Source: an uncultured Clostridia bacterium | GTDB lineage: Bacteria; Bacillota; Clostridia; TANB77; CAG-508 | Length of the DNA stretch: 28,785 nucleotides | Assembly: GCA_934133165.1 (NCBI GenBank) | Contig: CAKPAW010000011.1 | Span: 1 to 28,785, forward strand | Direction: 5' to 3' | In this document: in pieces, positions 22,851 to 28,785 of the stretch | Layout: every line of letters starts with the position of its first letter | Numbering within the stretch: the first letter of the stretch is position 1 | Notes under the pieces: generated by a model | The model's database searches: none | Seen by the model: the letters and a program-made list of their open reading frames with translations, nothing else | What the model was told of the DNA's origin: nothing | Made by a program: the position numbers and the translations under genes

Positions 22851-22881
22851 AAAAAGCATTTCATAATTGAAATGCTTTTTT
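22851..22881. terminator. Bidirectional terminator after the unknown gene
   Basis: AAAAAGCATTTCA (22851-22863) pairs with TGAAATGCTTTTT (22868-22880) with T and A runs on the two sides. It also lies 37 nt beyond the stop codon of the converging Rieske oxidoreductase. Confidence 0.88.
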
Positions 22882-22917
22882 CTTATTTTTAGTGTAAAAA
22901 TTTATTTAAGTAATTCT

Positions 22918-24477
22918 TTATTTCTCTATATCTATTTTTTCCAAATCTTTAATTGCTGGGTCATATATTTGTTTTCCTTTGTAATTAAATCTTGAACCAT
23001 GACATGGACAATCCCATGTTTTATCTAAATTATTCCAAGAAAGCATGCATCCTAAATGACTACAATATGGTTTTATTAAAAATACTTCTCCTTTTTCATT
23101 TCTATATGCTCCTACTTTTTTACCATCTATTTCTATTATTTTACCTTCTCCTTGCTTTACGTCTTTTACATATTCTTCTATATCCTTCAATTTATTAATA
23201 ACTAATGAATAACTTACTTCTTTTAATATATTTCCTAATTCTTCATGATTTTTAATTGGCTTTAATCTTGTTGAATTAAAAACTTCTTCATAGTTGTTTT
23301 CTCTTCCCAAAATTTTATCTGTAATTATATTTGCTGCAATATTTGAACTTGTCATTCCCCATTTTTTATAGCCTGTTGCTACATATACATTTGGCATTAA
23401 ATTTGAAAATTCCCCTATATATGGAATTTTATCTAATGAAATACAATCTTCTGTATTCCATCTGTATAGAACTTTACAATCTGGATAAAGGTTCTTTGCA
23501 ACTTCTTCTAATTTTTTATAACTATCTTTTAAATCTATTTTTGCTCCTGTTTTATGCTTCATTCCTCCTACTAACAATAAGCGTTTGTCTCCATATTTTG
23601 CTGTTCTTAAAGAAATAGTTGGTTCTTCCGTATTTATATACATTCCTTCAAATAATGGTTCGTTAGTCTCTACTCCTATTAGATATGATGTTTCTTGATA
23701 CATTTTCATAAAATAAAATCCCGGAAAAGCTATTATTGGATAATGTGATGCAAGTATAACTATTTTTGCATTTACTTTTGCATCATCTGTTATAATTTCA
23801 TATCCCTTTTCGCTTTTCTTAACGTCTAAAACTTTTGTGTTTTCAAATATTTTTCCTTTTCTTTCTTCTATTTTATTTGCTAAACCTTCTGCATATAAAC
23901 ATGGATTAAATTGCGCTTGATTTTTATATTTTATTGCTGCCAATACTTTCTTTTTTATACTTATATAATTTTCAGTAGATTCCTTTCCTTCATCTTTTAT
24001 TGGTAGTGGTATTTCTTTTACCAATTCACATGGAAAATCTAAATATTCTAAAGCTTCTACTTCTTTTTCTATTTTTTCTACTTCTTCTTGTTTTTGTGTA
24101 AAAATATATGCGTCTTGTCTTTCAAAATTACATTTAATGTTTTCTTCTTCTACTATTTTTGCTATATTTTCTATTGCTTTTTCATTTGCTTCTAAATATT
24201 GTTTAGCTTTATCTCTTCCCTCTGATTGTAATAAATAATTATAAAATAAACCATGTCCACTTGTTATTTTTCCTGTAGTATTTCCACTTGTATGGCTACA
24301 AATTGTGTTTTTTTCTAGTATAACTACCTCCTTATTTTCTTTGCTTAAATAATATCCACAACTAAGTCCTGTTAAACCTCCTCCTATAATTGCAATTTCT
24401 GTTTCAATCTCTCCTTGTAATTTTTTATATTCTTTTTTATTATCTTTTACAGAAGAAATCCAATATGAATTATCCAT
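22918..24477 (-). CDS. FAD-dependent oxidoreductase with a C-terminal Rieske [2Fe-2S] domain
   Basis: 519-aa two-domain redox protein. The N-terminal DAO-type FAD domain has the dinucleotide motif 'IIGGGLTGLSCGYYL' (30-44), the acidic end of strand 2 'VVILEK' (51-56) and 'TGKITSGHG' (68-76). The C-terminal Rieske domain has the cluster ligands 'CSH' (472-474) and 'CPCH' (490-493), the Cys-x-His and Cys-x2-His pairs. This DAO-Rieske architecture is known in Firmicutes as an uncharacterised oxidoreductase group; the substrate is unknown. SD AAAGGAGG precedes the ATG. It is followed upstream, on the same strand, by the HtrA gene with 77 bp between, so they may or may not be cotranscribed. Confidence 0.92.
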   Translation of the reverse strand: MDNSYWISSVKDNKKEYKKLQGEIETEIAIIGGGLTGLSCGYYLSKENKEVVILEKNTICSHTSGNTTGKITSGHGLFYNYLLQSEGRDKAKQYLEANEKAIENIAKIVEEENIKCNFERQDAYIFTQKQEEVEKIEKEVEALEYLDFPCELVKEIPLPIKDEGKESTENYISIKKKVLAAIKYKNQAQFNPCLYAEGLANKIEERKGKIFENTKVLDVKKSEKGYEIITDDAKVNAKIVILASHYPIIAFPGFYFMKMYQETSYLIGVETNEPLFEGMYINTEEPTISLRTAKYGDKRLLLVGGMKHKTGAKIDLKDSYKKLEEVAKNLYPDCKVLYRWNTEDCISLDKIPYIGEFSNLMPNVYVATGYKKWGMTSSNIAANIITDKILGRENNYEEVFNSTRLKPIKNHEELGNILKEVSYSLVINKLKDIEEYVKDVKQGEGKIIEIDGKKVGAYRNEKGEVFLIKPYCSHLGCMLSWNNLDKTWDCPCHGSRFNYKGKQIYDPAIKDLEKIDIEK

Positions 24478-24554
24478 AAAAACCTCCTTTTATATTTTTT
24501 CTATTTACCCCAAAAGGTTCAAGTACTTTTATAGTAAATTAGAAAATAAAAATG

Positions 24555-25685
24555 TTATTTTTTACCTAATGTTACTCTTACTTGTTGTTCTTTATTATTT
24601 CTTAAAATTGTAAGATTAACTTCATCTCCTGGCTTTTTAGTGTATATATAACATCTTAAATCGCACATTTTATTTAATTTTAAATCATCTATTTTTGTAA
24701 TTACATCTCCTATTTTTAATCCTGTTTTTGCTGCATTTGAATCTAATGCAATTTGTCCTACATAAATTCCTTGAGTTACTTCCGCTTTTTCGTCTATATA
24801 TGGAATTATGTTTTTGTCATATGCAAATATTCCAAGTGTAGCCTCTTCAAATTTATCTTCTTTCATATATGCTTCTATTATTGGTTTTGTTATATTTATA
24901 GGAACTGCAAATCCTATTCCTTCAGCAGAAGTAATTTTTACAGATGTAATTCCTATTACATTGCCATCTAAATTGATAAGCGGTCCCCCACTATTTCCAG
25001 GGTTTATTGTTGCATCTGTTTGAATTAAATCTTCCATATACACACTTTGGTCGTTTTCGTCTATTTTAACTGTTCTATCTGTTGCACTAATTATTCCTGA
25101 GGTTACTGTCCTTTGAAATTCATATCCAATTGGATTCCCTATTGCATATACTTGTTCTCCTACATGCACATTACTTGAATCTCCTAAATTTGCATATGGT
25201 AAATTTTTTACACTAATTTTGCATATTGATAAATCTAAACTAGAGTCTGACCATACTACATTTGCTGTATAGTTTCTTCCATTTTCTAAAGTTACGTAGC
25301 AATTGCTATATTTACTTCCTGTAACATGTTCATTGGATAAAATATAACCATTTTCAGATACTATAACTCCTGTTCCTAATCCCAATTGACTTGCACCATC
25401 TTTTAAAAATATTGTGCTTCCTGCATTTTTTATCTTAGAAATTCCCACAACACATGAAGTAACTTTTTCAATAACTTCTGTTATTTCTTTTCCTTGTTCT
25501 TTCATTGTTTCTATACTTTTTATTGTCTTTGTTGCTTCTGTACCTTGTGTTTCGTATGTATTTATTTGAATTCCTTCATATATTTTGTAACAAAAAATAC
25601 TACTTATAGATGTTAATACCATAATCACAAAAATAAGGGCTAAATTTTTTAGTTTTTGTTTTGAGCTTTTTTTACATTTATACAT
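24555..25685 (-). CDS. htrA: HtrA/DegP-type membrane-anchored serine protease
   Basis: 376-aa S1C protease with a PDZ domain, acting outside the membrane in protein quality control. One N-terminal membrane anchor (about 13-33) follows a Lys-rich cytoplasmic start. The triad is visible: His120 in 'LSNEHV', Asp151 in 'SSLDLSI' and Ser232 in 'NPGNSGGPL'. The 'EHV' form replaces the more usual 'NHV/AHV'. A single PDZ domain (about 280-376) includes 'GIYVGQI' and 'GLKIGDVITKIDD'. SD GGGAGGAG precedes the ATG. It is divergent from the HD-GYP gene, with 125 bp between them. The extracytoplasmic part contains several Cys residues (78, 129, 155), unusual for the family. Confidence 0.94.
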   Translation of the reverse strand: MYKCKKSSKQKLKNLALIFVIMVLTSISSIFCYKIYEGIQINTYETQGTEATKTIKSIETMKEQGKEITEVIEKVTSCVVGISKIKNAGSTIFLKDGASQLGLGTGVIVSENGYILSNEHVTGSKYSNCYVTLENGRNYTANVVWSDSSLDLSICKISVKNLPYANLGDSSNVHVGEQVYAIGNPIGYEFQRTVTSGIISATDRTVKIDENDQSVYMEDLIQTDATINPGNSGGPLINLDGNVIGITSVKITSAEGIGFAVPINITKPIIEAYMKEDKFEEATLGIFAYDKNIIPYIDEKAEVTQGIYVGQIALDSNAAKTGLKIGDVITKIDDLKLNKMCDLRCYIYTKKPGDEVNLTILRNNKEQQVRVTLGKK

Positions 25686-25746
25686 TTAAAATCTCCTCCC
25701 TTTATTATTTTCATTTTTTCCCATTTTTGTTATTTTAAACATGTAG

Positions 25747-25776
25747 TTGATATTTTGTATAAAAATGTAGTATAAT
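25747..25776 (+). promoter_or_regulatory. Promoter of the HD-GYP-DUF975 genes
   Basis: -35 TTGATA (25747-25752), 18-bp spacer, perfect -10 TATAAT (25771-25776), about 35 nt before the start codon. Confidence 0.72.
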
Positions 25777-25810
25777 ATCTATGTAATATCTTTGTGTATG
25801 GGAGGTTTAT

Positions 25811-26467
25811 ATGGAAGATTATTCAAACAAAAAGAAGTTTTTCTTTGATATTCCTGATGAAGCTTTATCTACTGATAGTTCACAAGCACTAATTAATTTT
25901 TTTGAAGATGAAGTAGATAAAAAAGATCATTACACAAAATGCCATTGTAATAGAGTTTCTGAATATTGTGTCTTAATCGGTAAGAAATTAGGCTTACCTC
26001 AGGAAGATTTAGATAAATTACGTATAGGTGGTCTTTTCCACGACATTGGAAAAATAGGTATTCCAGATAATATTTTAAAAAAGGAATCTAAACTTACAAA
26101 TGAAGAGTATGATGAGATTCAAACTCATACTTCACTAGGAGTTGATATTTTAACAAGAAATAAAGTCTTTAAAGAGATTATACCTATTGTTGAATATCAC
26201 CACGAAAAATATGATGGAAATGGTTATCCTTTTAAGTTAAAAGGTGATGAAATTCCTTTGGCAGCTAGAATTACAGCTGTTGCAGATACTTTTGATGCTA
26301 TGACATCTAAAAGAAGTTATAGAGATCCTATTCCTTTAATAGATGTTGTTGAGGAATTTAAAAAATGTTCTGGAACACAATTTGACCCAAACATTGTAAA
26401 TACATTTCTAGATATCATAAATAATGAATATGATGTAATAGAAGAAATTCAGCAAAAATATAATTAA
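25811..26467 (+). CDS. HD-GYP domain protein (putative cyclic-dinucleotide phosphodiesterase)
   Basis: 218-aa soluble protein consisting of an HD-GYP domain only. Visible are 'HCNRVSEYC' (45-53), 'HDIGKIGIPDNIL' (77-89), 'HTSLGVDIL' (106-114), 'HHEKYDGNGYP' (130-140, the GYP signature) and 'DTFDAMTSKRSYR' (159-171), a full set of metal-binding and signature residues. HD-GYP proteins hydrolyse cyclic di-GMP or related dinucleotides; the substrate cannot be decided by eye. There is no receiver, GAF or membrane domain, so the signal input is unknown. SD GGGAGG before the ATG. The DUF975 gene follows after 34 nt. Confidence 0.92.
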   Translation: MEDYSNKKKFFFDIPDEALSTDSSQALINFFEDEVDKKDHYTKCHCNRVSEYCVLIGKKLGLPQEDLDKLRIGGLFHDIGKIGIPDNILKKESKLTNEEYDEIQTHTSLGVDILTRNKVFKEIIPIVEYHHEKYDGNGYPFKLKGDEIPLAARITAVADTFDAMTSKRSYRDPIPLIDVVEEFKKCSGTQFDPNIVNTFLDIINNEYDVIEEIQQKYN

Positions 26468-26501
26468 TTAAGCTTATTTATATAAATTAAGGAGGTTTTT
26501 T

Positions 26502-27251
26502 ATGATACTTAAAGATATTAGAAAACAAGCTAGAGAAGCTTTAGCTGGCAAATGGGGAAAAGGTGCATTAATTGCTTTAACTTATTTTGCTATTTCTTTT
26601 GTACTTTCTTTGCTCAATTCTTTATCAAAGGATATTGCATTTTTAAAATCTATTATTGAAATTGCAACTCTTGTTATTAATATTCCTATTGCTTTTGGAT
26701 TAATTAATTCATTCTTTAGATTGAAAAATGGTGAAGAAGTAAAATTTTATGATTTTCTTACTTTTGGATTTAAGAATTTCGGACGCGGTTGGAAAATAGC
26801 AGGAAACATATTACTTAAAATGTGGCTTCCAATTTTACTTTATATAGTAGCTATCATAATTATAACAATTGGAGCTGCTATTGGAATGACTGCAGGATTA
26901 GTAGCTAAGTCTACTGCTGTATTAATTATTACATATGTAGTATGTGCTATTGTATTTATAGCTGCATTTGCCTTTATGTTTATAAAATCATTAAATTATA
27001 CAGTTTCTTATATTGTAGCTTGTGATAACGTAGAACTTTCTGCTAAAGAAGCTGTAGAGGAAAGTGAAAAATTGATGAAAGGTTATAGAGGAAAATATGT
27101 ATTATTACAATTATCTTTTATCGGTTGGATATTTTTAAGTGTATTAACTATTTACATTGGTTTGTTATGGTTAATTCCTTACATGCAAATAGCTTCAATT
27201 TGCTTCTATGAATATATTAAAGAAAACAAAAAAGAAGAAATTGCTGAATAA
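26502..27251 (+). CDS. DUF975 family membrane protein
   Basis: 249-aa integral membrane protein with about five or six hydrophobic segments (about 20-40, 48-72, 103-130, 135-163, 200-235). The opening 'DIRKQAREALAGKWGKGAL' and the ending 'LQLSFIGWIFLSVLTIYIG' followed by 'LLWLIPYMQIA' fit the DUF975 pattern. The function of the family is not established; it is common in Firmicutes. SD TAAGGAGG before the ATG, 34 nt after the HD-GYP gene, so probably cotranscribed. It ends at a strong terminator (27331-27370). Confidence 0.85.
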   Translation: MILKDIRKQAREALAGKWGKGALIALTYFAISFVLSLLNSLSKDIAFLKSIIEIATLVINIPIAFGLINSFFRLKNGEEVKFYDFLTFGFKNFGRGWKIAGNILLKMWLPILLYIVAIIIITIGAAIGMTAGLVAKSTAVLIITYVVCAIVFIAAFAFMFIKSLNYTVSYIVACDNVELSAKEAVEESEKLMKGYRGKYVLLQLSFIGWIFLSVLTIYIGLLWLIPYMQIASICFYEYIKENKKEEIAE

Positions 27252-27330
27252 TAAATAATAAAAATAGAACCTAATATTTTATATTAAAATATATTCTAAG
27301 AAAATTTAAAGTTCTTAATATTCTAGTAAT

Positions 27331-27370
27331 AAAAAAGACGTATAAAATTTATATTTTATATGTCTTTTTT
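27331..27370. terminator. Bidirectional terminator between DUF975 and tex
   Basis: A stem of about 17 bp (27331-27347 with 27352-27370, one bulge or mismatch) begins AAAAAAGAC and ends GTCTTTTTT, serving both converging genes. Confidence 0.85.
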
Positions 27371-27418
27371 ATCGCTTAAATTAATTTTAATATACTACTA
27401 ATTTGTTATAATTATTTT

Positions 27419-28785
27419 TTATATTTTCATACTTAATTTTACTTTTTGTCTTTCCATATCTATTGCTATAACTTTTACTTTTACAACATCACCTACTGAA
27501 ACTATTTCAGATGGATTTTTAACAAATTTATCACTCATTTCAGATATATGTACTAATCCGTCATGTTTTACTCCAACATCTACAAATGCTCCAAAATCTA
27601 TTACATTTCTTACTGTTCCTGTTAAAATTTGTCCTTCTCTTAAGTCTTCAAATTTTAAAACATCACTACGAAGAACTGGCTTTGGCATTTCTTCTCTTGG
27701 ATCTCTTCCCGGTTTTGAAAGTTCATCTATAATGTCTTTTAATGTCATGCTTCCTACTTGCAATTCTTTACTAGTCTTTTCTACATTTATTTTTGCTAAT
27801 TTTTCTTTTATTTCTTTTAAAGAATCTTTATTTAATAAATCTTCCTTTTTATATCCTATAGATTTTAATAAATTTTCTGCTACTTCATAGCTTTCTGGGT
27901 GAACGCTTGTTATTTCTAATGGATTTTTTCCGTTAAATACTCTTATAAATCCTGCGCATTGCTCAAATGCTACTTTTCCTAGTTTTGGAACCTTTAAAAG
28001 TTCTTTTCTTTCTTTTAATTTTCCATTTTCATCTCTATATTTTACAATGTTGTTTGCAATAGTTTTATTTATTCCAGACACATAAGATAAAAGTGATGGT
28101 GTTGCAGTATTAACATCTACACCTACTTTATTTACTGCATCTTCAACAACACCTGTTAAACTTTCTCCTAATTTCTTTTGGTCTACATCATGTTGATATT
28201 GTCCTACACCTATTGCTTTTGGCTCTATTTTTACAAGTTCAGCAAGCGGATCTTGCAATCTTCTTGCTATTGAGATTGCTCCTCTTAAAGAAACATTTAT
28301 ATCTGGGTATTCTTCTGTTGCAAGCTTAGATGCAGAATATACTGATGCTCCCGCTTCTGAAACAATTGCATAATGTACTTCTTTTCCATATTTTTCTTTA
28401 ACTTCTTTTATGACGTCTGCCACAAACATTTCAGATTCACGAGAAGCTGTACCATTTCCAATTGCAAACATGTCTACATTGTATTTTGCAATTAAATTAA
28501 TTAAAACTTTTTTAGCACCTTCAACATCATTTTGAGGTTCTGTTGGGTAAATTGTTGTTGTGTCTAATAATTTTCCTGTTTCATCTATTACTGCGATTTT
28601 GCAACCTGTTCTATATGCAGGGTCAAATCCAATAACAGTTAAACCTAAAAGTGGTGCTCCAAGTAATAATTGTTTAGCATTTTGTCCAAATACTTTTATT
28701 GCTTGTTCTTCTGCTTTTTCAGTTAAATCTGAACGAATTTCTCTTTCTATTGATGGTTCAATTAATCGTTTCCAACTATCTAAAA
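27419..28785 (-). CDS. tex: Tex, S1 RNA-binding transcription accessory protein (5' part outside the window)
   Basis: The frame stays open on the minus strand from the TAA at 27419-27421 to the right edge (at least 454 residues), so the gene begins beyond the window; the ATG at 28471 ('MFAIGNGTASRESE') is an internal Met. Order in the visible part: the end of the helical region ('SWKRLIEPSIEREIRSDL'), a YqgF-like RNase H-fold domain ('GFDPAYRTGCKIAVID', 'AIGNGTASRE'), helix-hairpin-helix region ('SYVSGINKTIANNIV'), and a C-terminal S1 domain ('VRNVIDFGAFVDVGVKHDG'). Tex is a nucleic-acid-binding protein of about 720 aa linked to transcription and stress. The C-terminal end after S1 is very short ('LSMKI'). 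Confidence 0.93.
   Translation of the reverse strand, partial: LDSWKRLIEPSIEREIRSDLTEKAEEQAIKVFGQNAKQLLLGAPLLGLTVIGFDPAYRTGCKIAVIDETGKLLDTTTIYPTEPQNDVEGAKKVLINLIAKYNVDMFAIGNGTASRESEMFVADVIKEVKEKYGKEVHYAIVSEAGASVYSASKLATEEYPDINVSLRGAISIARRLQDPLAELVKIEPKAIGVGQYQHDVDQKKLGESLTGVVEDAVNKVGVDVNTATPSLLSYVSGINKTIANNIVKYRDENGKLKERKELLKVPKLGKVAFEQCAGFIRVFNGKNPLEITSVHPESYEVAENLLKSIGYKKEDLLNKDSLKEIKEKLAKINVEKTSKELQVGSMTLKDIIDELSKPGRDPREEMPKPVLRSDVLKFEDLREGQILTGTVRNVIDFGAFVDVGVKHDGLVHISEMSDKFVKNPSEIVSVGDVVKVKVIAIDMERQKVKLSMKI

Noticed and set aside
28471..28471. Internal ATG as the start of a short Tex protein
   Set aside because: The frame is open to the window edge and encodes conserved Tex sequence upstream of this Met; there is no SD.

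Overview
The window is a very AT-rich stretch of chromosome from an endospore-forming, low-GC Gram-positive bacterium, most likely a clostridial (Firmicutes/Clostridia) anaerobe. The evidence is an alpha/beta-type small acid-soluble spore protein gene, a sleB-ypeB germination pair, strong AAAGGAGG ribosome sites, near-exclusive use of AGA for arginine, and clostridial-style 'KGVTLVALVVTIIVL' prepilin leaders. No plasmid, prophage or CRISPR array is visible.

Layout, left to right. (1) 1-411: the 3' end of a transposase. (2) 623-4221, minus strand: an alpha/beta hydrolase, a membrane-anchored MurF and Ddl, i.e. D-Ala-D-Ala production and its addition to the peptidoglycan precursor. (3) 4361-6877, minus strand: two tandem prepilin-like proteins with nearly identical N-terminal halves and unrelated C-terminal halves, an intact SASP gene, and a remnant of a second SASP gene directly behind one of the pilins. 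(4) 7008-8959, minus strand: ypeB and sleB. (5) 9176-10692, plus strand: a glycolipid-type glycosyltransferase and the ribosome-assembly protein YhbY. A 254-bp fold-back element with 33-bp terminal inverted repeats and tRNA-Arg(TCT) follow. (6) 11257-11834: a C39-like peptidase pseudogene. (7) 11882-13297, minus strand: an M18 aminopeptidase. (8) 13578-15513, plus strand: a VanW/G5 surface protein whose frame is broken, then tRNA-Arg(ACG) on the minus strand. (9) 15843-18761, minus strand: comM (also frame-broken), dprA and yraN, a DNA-uptake/processing cluster. (10) 18952-21728, minus strand: a copper operon, csoR-copZ-copA, with a CsoR-type operator inside its promoter, then tRNA-Pro(TGG). 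(11) 22410-27251: an unrecognised small protein, an FAD oxidoreductase fused to a Rieske domain, an HtrA protease, an HD-GYP protein and a DUF975 membrane protein. (12) 27419 to the right edge: tex, cut by the window end.

The most interesting observation concerns the codon CGG. By hand I find only five in-frame CGG codons in all the genes of the window, and every one is followed by AAA. Two of them sit exactly where a conserved gene breaks frame: VanW at 14289 and the Walker A motif of ComM at 18086. In both the site reads TCN-CGG-AAA, and moving forward one base past the C turns CGG into a conserved GGA (Gly) and restores a full-length, family-typical protein (644 and 511 aa). The two arginine tRNA genes in the window (anticodons TCT and ACG) would not be expected to read CGG. 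Either the organism shifts +1 at a starved or unassigned CGG codon, or the same one-base error occurs twice at the same motif. Reads, related genomes and the tRNA gene set can separate these.
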